A stretch of 64,000 nt of DNA from Oceanobacillus sp. FSL K6-2867 (lineage in GTDB: Bacteria; Bacillota; Bacilli; Bacillales; Amphibacillaceae). The notes beneath the pieces are model-generated. The model did no database searches. It was not told the origin of the DNA and saw nothing but the letters and a program-made list of their open reading frames with translations. The position numbers and the translations under genes are program-made. Where the stretch lies: assembly GCF_037963145.1 (NCBI RefSeq), contig NZ_CP150144.1, positions 558,001 through 622,000 of the forward strand, read 5' to 3'. Positions 48,159 to 56,845 of the stretch are shown here, one piece after another (positions within the stretch are counted from its first letter, which is position 1; each line of letters begins with the position of its first letter).

Positions 48159-48200
48159 GAGAAAGAGGAAGTAAAATACTTTTTTTACTTCCTCTTTCTC
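48159..48200 (-). terminator. Terminator overlapping the dedA stop
   Basis: A perfect 18-bp stem (48159-48176 with 48183-48200) with a six-base loop. The upstream arm on the minus strand is formed by the last codons and stop of dedA itself (KKRKRK). Confidence 0.85.
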
Positions 48201-48799
48201 TTTTTCCAAATAAGCCAGATAATAAATAGAATCGTTCCAATAATGAGTGCTGCATAAACGAAATCCTTATAAAGATTCATAAATCCAATTATGTTTTGCC
48301 AATTAGCTCCAAGTGCTGCTCCTAGCGTGATTAAAATAATGTTCCACATTATTGTGCCAATGGTTGTAAATAACAGGAAAAGCCAAAAATTCATCTGAGC
48401 CATACCAGCCGGAATGGAGATCAAGCTTCGAACAATTGGTACCATTCTGCAAAATAAGACAGTCCAATAGCCATATTTGTCAAACCAGGCATCTGCCTTT
48501 CGAACGTCTTCCTTTTTCAATCGCAGAATATGTCCCCAGCGATCTACAATTCTTTCTAATCGTTCTATATCGAGCAGCATACCAATACTATATAAGATCA
48601 TTGCACCAATTACGGAGCCTGCAGTTGCAGCAACAACAACACCTAAAACTGTTAAATCAGTATAGGTTGTCAGAAAGCCGCCAAATGGCAGTACAATTTC
48701 TGATGGAATCGGGGGAAAAACATTTTCCAAGACCATCATAAGATAAACTCCTAAGTATCCAAGCTTCTCCATAATATCTGTAACCCAATTTTCTATCAT
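48185..48799 (-). CDS. DedA-family membrane protein
   Basis: 204 residues from ATG 48799, preceded by AAGGTGGTGGGG; the longer frame to 48832 has no site. Six-helix SNARE-associated/DedA fold: ENVFPPIPSEIVLPFGGFL near residue 25 and FCRMVPIVRSLISIPAGM around 113, with the conserved charged residues for proton coupling. DedA proteins are flippases for lipids such as undecaprenyl phosphate. Next to lia, a link with envelope integrity is plausible, but not shown. Confidence 0.93.
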   Translation of the reverse strand: MIENWVTDIMEKLGYLGVYLMMVLENVFPPIPSEIVLPFGGFLTTYTDLTVLGVVVAATAGSVIGAMILYSIGMLLDIERLERIVDRWGHILRLKKEDVRKADAWFDKYGYWTVLFCRMVPIVRSLISIPAGMAQMNFWLFLLFTTIGTIMWNIILITLGAALGANWQNIIGFMNLYKDFVYAALIIGTILFIIWLIWKKRKRK

Positions 48800-48887
48800 C
48801 CCCACCACCTTCAAGTACATGTGCTTGTCCATTAATATGTATTGTTAGAGATCGACTTTTATGCTTGATTAAATTAAAAGCAAAAGA

Positions 48888-48917
48888 AAAAGAACCCTCT
48901 TTGAAAAGGGTTCTTTT
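48888..48917 (-). terminator. Terminator of the GlsB/YeaQ gene
   Basis: AAAAGAACCCT (48888-48898) with its reverse complement (48907-48917); T-rich on the minus strand. It lies 17 bases after the stop. Confidence 0.9.
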
Positions 48918-48933
48918 ACAATTTTTATTACCT

Positions 48934-49203
48934 TCAGCTTTCTGCTGACTTCGTATTACGACGCATACTTCGCATTACAAAGCTCACAACTAAGATGAGC
49001 ACAATCGCTCCAATTAAAGCAGGGACAATATAAAATCCTCCCATCACCGGCCCCCATTGACCAAGAAGAAGTGTTCCGAGCCATGCACCGATAATACCTG
49101 CGATGATATTTCCGAAAACTCCTCCTGGAATGTCACGCCCTGTAATTAGACTAGCTACCCATCCAAGAATTCCTCCAATAATTAATGACCAAATAAATCC
49201 CAT
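48934..49203 (-). CDS. GlsB/YeaQ/YmgE-family small membrane protein
   Basis: 89 residues, three helices, with GGILGWVASLITGRDIPGG and GNIIAGIIGAWLG, the repeated glycine pattern of the transglycosylase-associated family. Members are stress induced, function unknown. AGGAGGAG precedes the ATG. Confidence 0.92.
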   Translation of the reverse strand: MGFIWSLIIGGILGWVASLITGRDIPGGVFGNIIAGIIGAWLGTLLLGQWGPVMGGFYIVPALIGAIVLILVVSFVMRSMRRNTKSAES

Positions 49204-49271
49204 TTTACTACTCCTCCTTCATCTTTATTTTGCAGGAGTAGTTTAACCAATTTTTTCAGTAACATACATTA

Positions 49272-50252
49272 TCAAAAAAGCTCTGCTAGTAACTCGTACG
49301 ACCTTTTCCTTGCTTCATAGCTATGGGTAATTGTAACGATCATGAATTCGTCCACATTATAACGTTTTTGCAGCTTCTCGAGTTCCCGCTTAACATGTTC
49401 GGGGTCACCGATGATTTGATTTTGCTTCTCTTTTTCGATTATTTTCATTTCTTCATTCGTATACTGAAATTGTTCCGCCTCTGCGATGGAAGGAACACCT
49501 TTCTTTCCTTCACCTTTCGCTTGAAGGACTTTCCAATGCAAATTACTTTGTGCAATTTTTTCTGCTTCTTCTATCGTTTCAGCACAAATAACATTGACCG
49601 TTACGATAGCCTTTGCTTTATCAGTTACACAATGATCAAAATAGCTTTTAACGATAGCTGGTCCATCTGCATCGCTCATAAAATGACCAAATACATATGG
49701 AAGACCTTTTTCAGCAGCGAGCTGTGCACTTTTTTCACTCGTCCCTAAAAGCCATGGAACTGGTGCTACCTCTGGAAGTGGCGTGGCGACAATTTTTGCA
49801 AACATATTATCTTCTGGAAAATCACGATGGATAAAATGAAGCAATTCGTCTAATAGCTTAGACATATTCTTTACTTTCTCCAAAAAATTCCCAGCTAGTG
49901 CAATTGAAACCTCAGCCGTTCCGCCAGGTGCTCGACCAATACCTAAATCTACCCGCCCAGGAAATAATGTTGCTAGCACATGGTATCTTTCTGCCACGTT
50001 ATACGGTTTATAATTTGGTAGTAAAACAGCTCCAGATCCTATTCGAATTGTTTCTGTGCGCGATCCAATGATTCCAAGGAGAATATCCGGCGCTGGACTT
50101 GCTAATCCATCAAGCTCATGATGCTCTGCTACCCAATACCGTTTATAGCCCAGGCGGTCAGTAAGCATAGCAAGCTCAACAGATGCTTCTAACGCTTCTT
50201 TCGCAGTATACCCTTTTGCGATTGGTGCCTGGTCCAATATACTAAGCTTCAT
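49272..50252 (-). CDS. LLM-class flavin-dependent oxidoreductase
   Basis: 326 residues from ATG 50252 (site AAGGTG); the frame to 50261 adds three codons. Bacterial luciferase-like TIM barrel: KRYWVAEHHELDGLASPAPDIL is typical of the family, as are SGAVLLPNYKPYNVAER and GRVDLGIGRAPGG. It uses FMNH2 or F420 to oxidise an organic substrate that cannot be told. It overlaps the DUF1836 gene by 11 bases. Confidence 0.92.
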   Translation of the reverse strand: MKLSILDQAPIAKGYTAKEALEASVELAMLTDRLGYKRYWVAEHHELDGLASPAPDILLGIIGSRTETIRIGSGAVLLPNYKPYNVAERYHVLATLFPGRVDLGIGRAPGGTAEVSIALAGNFLEKVKNMSKLLDELLHFIHRDFPEDNMFAKIVATPLPEVAPVPWLLGTSEKSAQLAAEKGLPYVFGHFMSDADGPAIVKSYFDHCVTDKAKAIVTVNVICAETIEEAEKIAQSNLHWKVLQAKGEGKKGVPSIAEAEQFQYTNEEMKIIEKEKQNQIIGDPEHVKRELEKLQKRYNVDEFMIVTITHSYEARKRSYELLAELF

Positions 50253-50835
50253 TCTTATCACCTTGTTCCTTTTGAGTCATTTCATCCACAAGTTTCTCTG
50301 CAGCCTTTCGGTAAAAATTACTCATATTCGTAAGGGTTGCTATGAGCAGTACTTGTTCCAAATATCCTTCATCATCGCGATTCACTTTAGTAACTTCTGT
50401 TTCAACCTCTGTCATGTGCTCGTGCAGATCCTTTTCAAACATAGTATGGTTGACATTCATTATTTCCAAATAACTGCTGTAGAACTGCTGAAGATCAAAA
50501 GTCTCGTCCGTTATTTTTGTATTCAGTCTTTCAAGTGTCAATTTCACATCATTGATTGATAATGCACCTTTCATTTGGTAGATCATGCTTATCAGCATCA
50601 AATGTTCCTTCGAATACTTCTTATTTTTAATCGGAAAAAATAATTTCCCTTTAGCGTAATTATTAATCATTGTTTTTGTAAGTATTTTTTCATTTTCATT
50701 CCGCTTTTGATCTGCAAACTTCTTCTCAAATAGCTGAATTACCTGATCCATATACAAATCCAAATCTGGTATATCCTCCAGTGACAGCTGGTTATCTAAA
50801 TGGAGTGTTTCCATCCATTCATGTTTATGTTTCAT
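50242..50835 (-). CDS. DUF1836 protein
   Basis: 197 residues, all helical and cytoplasmic. The central ILTKTMINNYAKGKLFFPIK followed by KKYSKEHLMLISMIYQMKG is the DUF1836 pattern, perhaps an HTH-like domain, so a regulatory role can be imagined. It overlaps the downstream LLM gene and is likely co-transcribed. Function unknown. Confidence 0.85.
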   Translation of the reverse strand: MKHKHEWMETLHLDNQLSLEDIPDLDLYMDQVIQLFEKKFADQKRNENEKILTKTMINNYAKGKLFFPIKNKKYSKEHLMLISMIYQMKGALSINDVKLTLERLNTKITDETFDLQQFYSSYLEIMNVNHTMFEKDLHEHMTEVETEVTKVNRDDEGYLEQVLLIATLTNMSNFYRKAAEKLVDEMTQKEQGDKNEA

Positions 50836-50971
50836 CCTAACAACCTCATTTATTTAAAGTATCTTCATTATAAAGCGAAATTTTATCAAAGTAAACATTG
50901 ACTACATCTTATAATACGTTTATTATGTATATATAGTTTTTAAAACTACTTATCATTATAGGGGTGTTAAT

Positions 50972-51619
50972 TTGAATAATTACGTTCGGGAACCGATCAA
51001 TGGATTTACGCATTTATTCGGGGCAATATTATCCATTGCGGGACTTGTCGCACTGGTAATGAAAGCTCTGACGACAACAGAATCAGCACTAGCCATAACA
51101 GCAGTTATTATTTTTGGAATTAGCATGATTCTCTTATATGCCGCCTCTGCTACATATCACATGGTTATAGCAAAGGACCGAATCATCGCATTTTTACGAC
51201 GGGTCGATCATTCAATGATATTTGTTCTGATTGCTGGGACATATACACCGTTTTGTTTAATCAGCTTGAATGGTGTAACAGGCTGGGTTTTATTTGGTGT
51301 AATCAGTGGACTTGCAATTGCTGGGGTTATTTTTAAACTAGTTTGGTTTCATGCACCAAGATGGCTATCAACCGCTCTTTATGTAATCATGGGCTGGATA
51401 GTTGTGTTTTTCAGCGGATCACTTGCGCCGATTATTGGAACAAACGGTATGTTCTACCTTATTGCCGGAGGTCTGATTTATACTATTGGAGCAGTTATTT
51501 ATTGGCTGAAACCCGCATTTCTGGAATTTAAGCATGTCGGTTTCCATGAAATTTTTCATATTTTTATCTTGCTTGGCACCCTATTCCATTTCATATGTAT
51601 TTACGGGTACGTACTATAA
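50972..51619 (+). CDS. trhA: TrhA/hemolysin III family (PAQR-like) membrane protein
   Basis: 215 residues, seven helices. Zinc-site motifs: SATYHMVIA, DHSMIFVLIAGTYTPF and HEIFHIFILLGTLFHF, shared with PAQR receptors and hydrolases. B. subtilis TrhA (YplQ) changes membrane lipid behaviour. TTG start at 50972 with AGGGGTG ahead. Single gene with its own terminator. Confidence 0.93.
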   Translation: MNNYVREPINGFTHLFGAILSIAGLVALVMKALTTTESALAITAVIIFGISMILLYAASATYHMVIAKDRIIAFLRRVDHSMIFVLIAGTYTPFCLISLNGVTGWVLFGVISGLAIAGVIFKLVWFHAPRWLSTALYVIMGWIVVFFSGSLAPIIGTNGMFYLIAGGLIYTIGAVIYWLKPAFLEFKHVGFHEIFHIFILLGTLFHFICIYGYVL

Positions 51620-51630
51620 AAATGTATTTT

Positions 51631-51668
51631 AAAGGGCTATCTCAAAAAATGAGATAGCCCTTTTTTTT
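51631..51668 (+). terminator. Terminator of the trhA-like gene
   Basis: A 13-bp perfect stem, AAAGGGCTATCTC (51631-51643) with 51651-51663, followed by T8. Confidence 0.95.
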
Positions 51669-51688
51669 GAGATGTTCATCACTCCAAG

Positions 51689-52753
51689 TTAATAACCAAC
51701 CATATCCGATTGCACATAATGAAACAACAAATTTTCAGTTTGAATAAGTGAGCTTTCATGGGTTCGCTCAAAGGCATGTGATGAGTCTATTCCCGGACCA
51801 ATTAATCCGTGAATAATATCGTGGCCTGCGCGAATTGCTGCGGACGCATCTGAACCATAAAAAGGATAAATATCCAATTGATAGCCGATATCATTTGCTT
51901 CAGCCAGCTCAACGAGACGCTTTCGCAATCCATAATGGTATGGGCCGCTCGCATCCTTGACACAAATAGACACGGTATACTCATCCGTCGATTGGCCATC
52001 CCCCATTGCTCCCATGTCCACCGCTAAATACTCGACAGTTTCGGGTGTAATATTTGAGTTACCTCCATAGCCAATCTCTTCATTATTGGAAATTAGAAAA
52101 TGCGTTGTGTATGGAAGCGTAATTCCTTCCTCTTTAATTCGTTTAATAAGCTGCAATAAAATGCCTACACTTGCTTTATCATCTAAATGACGTGATTTAA
52201 TAAATCCATTGTCAGTCAGCTGTACCCGTGGATCAAAGGAAATAAAATCCCCAACCTCAATCCCAAGTGCCCGAACCTCTTCTGCACTTTCAACCTTCGC
52301 ATCAATCCGCACTTCCATATTCGTCTGATCACGTTTGGCGTCGCCGGCATCTTTATACACATGAACGGAGGTTTGGTGCATTAAAATAGTTCCGGTAATA
52401 ACTTTTCCATTCGATGTATGAATTTCACAATACTCCCCTTCAATCGAGTTATAGCGAAAACCGCCAATCAAATCAAGGCGAAGACGACCATTGCTTTTTA
52501 TCTCTTTTACCATCGCTCCTAATGTATCTACATGGGCAGTCAGCATCCTATGCTCGTCATTGTTTTCACCAGACAAAGTCGCAATTAGACCACCCTTGCG
52601 ATTACGTTTTGTTTCTACATTTAAGTCCTGTAAAAATTGTTCAACGAACTGAATTACTTTAAACGTATTTCCTGATGGACTTGGAATCGATACTAATTGT
52701 TTAATTAGTTCTTTAGTTTCGGTAACATTTGGATATGTCGTCACCTGGATCAC
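51689..52753 (-). CDS. M42-family metallopeptidase
   Basis: 354 residues. Co-catalytic metal ligands are seen in LTAHVDTLGAMV (about 70), the aspartate in RHLDDKASVG and the glutamates of ISNNEEIGYGGN, with a final histidine in IDSSHAFERTH. M42 enzymes are large cytosolic aminopeptidases (TET-like dodecamers), some annotated as endoglucanases by mistake. CAGGTG-rich weak site before the ATG; single gene. Confidence 0.93.
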   Translation of the reverse strand: MIQVTTYPNVTETKELIKQLVSIPSPSGNTFKVIQFVEQFLQDLNVETKRNRKGGLIATLSGENNDEHRMLTAHVDTLGAMVKEIKSNGRLRLDLIGGFRYNSIEGEYCEIHTSNGKVITGTILMHQTSVHVYKDAGDAKRDQTNMEVRIDAKVESAEEVRALGIEVGDFISFDPRVQLTDNGFIKSRHLDDKASVGILLQLIKRIKEEGITLPYTTHFLISNNEEIGYGGNSNITPETVEYLAVDMGAMGDGQSTDEYTVSICVKDASGPYHYGLRKRLVELAEANDIGYQLDIYPFYGSDASAAIRAGHDIIHGLIGPGIDSSHAFERTHESSLIQTENLLFHYVQSDMVGY

Positions 52754-52892
52754 TCCTTTTAATCGATATCCTTATTTTATCGTTAATATAACTGCCTGAA
52801 CAGTAAATACCTTTTATTATTGTTCGAATTAGTTCTTATCCTAGCCACTTTTTGAATATGGGCTTAATGTTTTGCCTGGAATGGAATAACGC

Positions 52893-53092
52893 TGTATTGG
52901 AATTGATTTAAGAGGATTTGGTCAATCAGACAAACCGCGGAATCGTTATTCATATGATCGATCGACTATCAGATTATATTCGAGTTATTGCAGATACACT
53001 TGGATTACAGCATTCACACTTGCAGGGCATTTTGTTGGAGGTGCTGTTTTACAATATATGAAATTTAATCGCGAACTATTAACATTTAAATA
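52893..53092 (+). pseudogene. Alpha/beta-hydrolase fragment with frameshifts
   Basis: IGIDLRGFGQSDKPRNRYSY is the oxyanion-side motif of alpha/beta hydrolases; after a shift comes RLSDYIRVIADTLGLQH, and after a second shift LAGHFVGGAVLQYM, where the nucleophile serine (GHSVGG in the family) is changed to F. N- and C-terminal parts are missing. Clearly dead. Confidence 0.7.
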
Positions 53093-53095
53093 AAC

Positions 53096-53131
53096 CCTAG
53101 GATGTGATTGCATTTCTAAATACATCCTAGG
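53096..53131. terminator. Hairpin after the hydrolase remnant
   Basis: CCTAGGATGT (53096-53105) and its reverse complement (53122-53131). T-runs are poor on both sides, so it may be an old terminator or a structural repeat. It lies 63 bases from the stop of the TauE-like gene. Confidence 0.45.
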
Positions 53132-53194
53132 TATTTGTACGTATGTAAATTTTTCTAAAATCCCTACTTCTGATTCTAAAAAGTGTATGCATGT

Positions 53195-53926
53195 TTAAAA
53201 TAAACTCTCTAGTAAAAGGAAAATCCCTGTAAACAATAATAGAATGTATGTAAACAGTCTGAAAACCTTTTGATTAATCCATTTAAACAGAAGCTGTCCC
53301 AGGAATAACCCTAAAACCACAAACGGAACCGCATATAAACTCGATTCCCAAATCACTATATTTGTACCCGTAAAAATGATTTGCGTTATAAGACTGACAA
53401 GATAAATAAAGAGATAAAATGCTAAAGTTGTTGCCCGCAGCTTTGCTTTTTCCGTATCTGCTCCAGTAAAATATAATAATAATGGTGGTCCAGGCATGCC
53501 AACACTCGTTGTTAACCCGCCAGATATCCCTCCAACGATGAAATCTCTTATTGGAGTTGGCTTTACTTTGAAATTTAGCATTAACAGCACGGTTAAAAGC
53601 AAAATAAGGATACTAATTCCCAGCTTGAAAATGTTCATATCCTCGATAGCTGTAATAATGATGACACCTACAGGAATGCCAGTTAAACTTCCTAACGTAA
53701 ATCGCTTTACAATCTTAAAATCAATATCTCTTCTAATTTTATATACTAATGCAATCGAAATAATTAAGGATAAAATAATATTTATCTGGATTGCTTCTTG
53801 AGGTAAAAATAACATAAGCAAAAATGGTGTAGCCATAATCGAAAAGCCAAACCCAGTACTTGTTTGGAGAATAGAAGCAACTAAAATAATCGTAATAAAT
53901 AAAAATATCGTTTCCAATATGTACAC
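53195..53926 (-). CDS. TauE/SafE-family sulfite/organosulfonate exporter-like protein
   Basis: 243 residues with about eight helices; the TSTGFGFSIMATPFLLMLF repeat and GGISGGLTTSVGMPGPPLLL are TauE/SafE hallmarks. Members move sulfite, sulfoacetate or related anions; the substrate here is unknown. Single gene with a weak GAGGGTG site. Confidence 0.88.
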   Translation of the reverse strand: MYILETIFLFITIILVASILQTSTGFGFSIMATPFLLMLFLPQEAIQINIILSLIISIALVYKIRRDIDFKIVKRFTLGSLTGIPVGVIIITAIEDMNIFKLGISILILLLTVLLMLNFKVKPTPIRDFIVGGISGGLTTSVGMPGPPLLLYFTGADTEKAKLRATTLAFYLFIYLVSLITQIIFTGTNIVIWESSLYAVPFVVLGLFLGQLLFKWINQKVFRLFTYILLLFTGIFLLLESLF

Positions 53927-54048
53927 CCTCTAGCCTGCATGATCTTGTACATATTTCATCATAGCATGAATCAGGTGTTTTTTGTTCTGCTCGGTAAAAA
54001 TAGAGGGGTGGATCTTATTTATATATGAACGATATTTACAAAGAAGAA

Positions 54049-54072
54049 GCCACCTGATATGAATCAGATGGC
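54049..54072 (-). terminator. Terminator of ectABC
   Basis: GCCACCTGAT (54049-54058) with 54063-54072, one G-U pair on the minus strand, followed by TTCTTCTTTG. It lies 14 bases after the ectC stop. Confidence 0.8.
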
Positions 54073-54085
54073 CTAAATCAAACTA

Positions 54086-54472
54086 TTATTCAACTAAAAG
54101 CGGATAGTACCCTTCCTCATTATGTGTTTCTGTCCCAACTAATGGCGGGTTGAATACACAAACCATTCGCATTTGTGTACGTGCACGAAGACGATGCTTA
54201 TCATTATCATTCAGCAGATACATTGTTCCAGGCTTAATTTGGTAAACATCTCCAGTTTCCACCTTTTCAATTTCCCCTTCTCCCTCGATGCAATAAACTG
54301 CTTCAATATGATTTTTATACCAGAAAAAGTTATCCGTACCAGCTTTAATAATCGTATCGTTCATACTAAAACCAACGCCATCCTTCTTCAATATAAATCT
54401 GCGGCTCGACCAGTTTTCACTGAATGTTTCGTCCTCTGTTCCAATAATTTCTTCTAATGATTTAACGATCAT
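54086..54472 (-). CDS. ectC: L-ectoine synthase
   Basis: 128-residue cupin-like enzyme that closes N-gamma-acetyl-diaminobutyrate to ectoine. FILKKDGVGFSMNDTII, FWYKNHIEAVYCIEGEGE and YLLNDNDKHRLRA are highly conserved. Last gene of ectABC. The downstream hydroxylase EctD is absent here. GGGGAATG gives the ribosome site. Confidence 0.98.
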   Translation of the reverse strand: MIVKSLEEIIGTEDETFSENWSSRRFILKKDGVGFSMNDTIIKAGTDNFFWYKNHIEAVYCIEGEGEIEKVETGDVYQIKPGTMYLLNDNDKHRLRARTQMRMVCVFNPPLVGTETHNEEGYYPLLVE

Positions 54473-54501
54473 AGTACATTCCCCTTTCTATTTATCCTTC
54501 A

Positions 54502-55782
54502 TTATTTGTTCAATACGTGTTTAATACTGTCATCTAATAGCTGAAATCCCTTTTCTAATCCCGCTTCGTCAATAATAAGCGGCGGCAGGAACTTAACAAC
54601 TTCGTCATCAGGACCAGAAGTTTCTACAATTAAACCACGCTGAAATGCTTCTGCACAAATTTCAGTCGCTAGACCTTCTTCCTCTACTGCAATTCCTTGC
54701 ATTAATCCTCTGCCCCTTGCTTCTCCATTCAGTTCAGGATATTTTTCAATTATTGTACTTACAGCAGACTTTAGAATTTCTGCTTTTTCCTGAACTTCTT
54801 TTTCAAAGTCATTATTTTTCCAATAGCGCAATGCTTCGGTTGCTGCAATAAACGCTAAATTATTTCCACGGAAGGTACCATTGTGTTCACCCGGACCCCA
54901 TTTGTCATGTTCCGATTTGATTAATGTAATTGCCATTGGCAGACCAAAGCCGCCGATCGATTTGGAAAGACAAACAACATCCGGTTCAATACCAGCCGGC
55001 TCAAAGCTAAAGAAAGTACCGGTCCGGCCATTCCCCGCCTGCACATCATCTACAATTAATAAAATGTCCCAGCGTTTACACAGTTCCTCTATCTTTTGCA
55101 ACCATTCGATTCGTGCTGCATTAATGCCGCCTTCACCCTGTACCGTTTCCAGAATAATGGCAGCCGGCAATGCCACACCACTGCCACTATCCTCTAAGAA
55201 CCGCTCTAAATAGGCGGTGGAATCATGGTTTTCCACATAGTTATCAAATGGCATAGATACGGCATGATGAAGTGGTACACCTGCTCCATGACGTTTAAAG
55301 GAATTGCCTGTCACAGAAAGAGAACCAATCGTCATCCCGTGAAAGGCATTTGTAAAGCTGATTACGGTTTCCCGTCCCGTTACCTTTCTAGCAATTTTCA
55401 GAGCACTTTCCACCGTATTTGTTCCAGTTGGACCTGGAAACATAATTTTATAGTCAAGCTTACGTGGTGTAAGAATTATTTCTTTAAAGTTTTCAAGGAA
55501 TTCTTTTCGTGGAGTTGTACCCATGTCGAGGCTATGTATAATGCCATCATTTTGGATATAATCAATCACTTTTTGCTGCATCGTCTCATCATTATGGCCA
55601 TAATTCATTGTTCCGGCACCGGCAAAAAAATCAATATATTCCTTGCCATCCGTATCCCAAAGCTTATAGCCCTTTGCTTTATTAAAAACTGTCGGCCACC
55701 CTCTGCTATAACTTCTTACTACAGATTCCACTTCCTCAAATGTTCTCATTTTCGCATCATTTAATACAGCTGTAGTCACCAA
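54502..55782 (-). CDS. ectB: Diaminobutyrate-2-oxoglutarate transaminase
   Basis: 426-residue class III aminotransferase. PLP lysine in [29 protein letters not shown] near the substrate gate, and the [11 protein letters not shown] stretch. It converts aspartate semialdehyde with glutamate to diaminobutyrate. Nine bases after ectA. Confidence 0.98.
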   Translation of the reverse strand: MVTTAVLNDAKMRTFEEVESVVRSYSRGWPTVFNKAKGYKLWDTDGKEYIDFFAGAGTMNYGHNDETMQQKVIDYIQNDGIIHSLDMGTTPRKEFLENFKEIILTPRKLDYKIMFPGPTGTNTVESALKIARKVTGRETVISFTNAFHGMTIGSLSVTGNSFKRHGAGVPLHHAVSMPFDNYVENHDSTAYLERFLEDSGSGVALPAAIILETVQGEGGINAARIEWLQKIEELCKRWDILLIVDDVQAGNGRTGTFFSFEPAGIEPDVVCLSKSIGGFGLPMAITLIKSEHDKWGPGEHNGTFRGNNLAFIAATEALRYWKNNDFEKEVQEKAEILKSAVSTIIEKYPELNGEARGRGLMQGIAVEEEGLATEICAEAFQRGLIVETSGPDDEVVKFLPPLIIDEAGLEKGFQLLDDSIKHVLNK

Positions 55783-55790
55783 ATCATCCT

Positions 55791-56306
55791 TTACCTTTTA
55801 TTTTTTATAGGACCTATCATGAATAGCAATTCATCTTCATGCCCTTCAGCTGGAAAATCCTCTGAAGAGAAATATTCACTGATATTGCATTTTGTCTCAA
55901 GCTTCTTTGCAAGACCTTTAAATAATGACTGTGACGCTTTATTAGAAGGTGAAACCGTTGCTTCAATATATTGAACCGTTTCACATGCTGTACGGTTCAA
56001 TAATTGATACAACATCTTTGTTGCTAATCCTTTACCCCGCTCAGATTCATTAACAGCAACCTGCCAAATGAATAATTTATCCATTGTATTCGGATGCAAA
56101 AACCCGGAAATAAAACCAACAATGTCCCCATCTCTTTCGGCCACGATCGATGTTTCTGAGAAAATATCGCACCACATCAGATAACTATATGATGAATTCA
56201 GATCAAGTACTTTTGTATTTTTTATAAGCTGCCAAACAACCGATCCATCGTCTTTGTCTGGCTTACGAAAATGAAAATCCGTTTCAATATCAGTTACTGT
56301 CGCCAT
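55791..56306 (-). CDS. ectA: Diaminobutyrate acetyltransferase
   Basis: 171-residue GNAT enzyme. [19 protein letters not shown] at the N-terminus, [21 protein letters not shown] with the acetyl-CoA pyrophosphate loop, and [20 protein letters not shown]. It acetylates diaminobutyrate at the gamma-amino group. AGGAGG lies 31 bases before the ATG, in front of in-frame codons INTNGIIG, so the true start may be upstream or coupled (see findings). Confidence 0.96.
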   Translation of the reverse strand: MATVTDIETDFHFRKPDKDDGSVVWQLIKNTKVLDLNSSYSYLMWCDIFSETSIVAERDGDIVGFISGFLHPNTMDKLFIWQVAVNESERGKGLATKMLYQLLNRTACETVQYIEATVSPSNKASQSLFKGLAKKLETKCNISEYFSSEDFPAEGHEDELLFMIGPIKNKR

Positions 56307-56667
56307 TCCTATAATTCCATTTGTATTGATGCTCTCACCTCCTGCGCTTTTTATAAGTACTCTATAAGATTAATAATAAGCTCTCGTTTCGTCAAAATTG
56401 ATAAAGGCGGGAATTTACAGATTATTCACGGTGAGGTATGCTGAGCATAGTTTGATTGAAGATGTCTATTAAAAGCTAGCAAATGCTGAGGTATGGTCTA
56501 GTTTTTACAATATTTGATTCTTTTTGCAATTTTAAGGTGAAAAAATTATCCTTTAATTCATAGTAATCTAACTTGGATTTTCGATTTGAATAGGACTCGC
56601 TTAATAGATCTGCACTTTTGAAACAATATACCCTTCTAGCGCGAGCTAGTTTAAATTCTTAACTAAG
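56307..56667. other. Upstream region of ectABC
   Basis: No gene seen. On the minus strand TTGACG with TAATCT 17 bases later (about 56397-56369) is a weak sigma-A-like candidate. The long AT-rich remainder holds no recognisable sigma-B promoter or operator. The region separates two minus-strand units. Confidence 0.3.
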
Positions 56668-56710
56668 AAAAAGCCTGTACTCATTGATTAAAAATGATTA
56701 TAGGCTTTTT
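56668..56710 (-). terminator. Terminator downstream of the acetoacetate-CoA ligase gene
   Basis: AAAAAGCCTGTA (56668-56679) with TATAGGCTTTTT (56699-56710), flanked by A and T runs and thus active on both strands. It lies about 135 bases past the ligase stop. Confidence 0.75.
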
Positions 56711-56845
56711 GCAGTTTAATTCCGATTCAAGTGCTGCCAATCTTACAAATTCAGCAAACAAGTTGGGCAGTGTCCCCCTTCTGTATATCGACTGGTTTTA
56801 ATTCATCGATGCCCACAAACAATCACAGCATTAGACATTTTCACA

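Noticed and set aside
47708..48229. Three long overlapping plus-strand reading frames in the minisatellite
   Set aside because: They result from a 21-base period without stops; repeats of 20 and 18 bases shift phase, no ribosome sites exist, and composition is that of the repeat.
55225..55764. 179-codon plus-strand frame over ectB
   Set aside because: Entirely antisense to ectB, which is complete and conserved.
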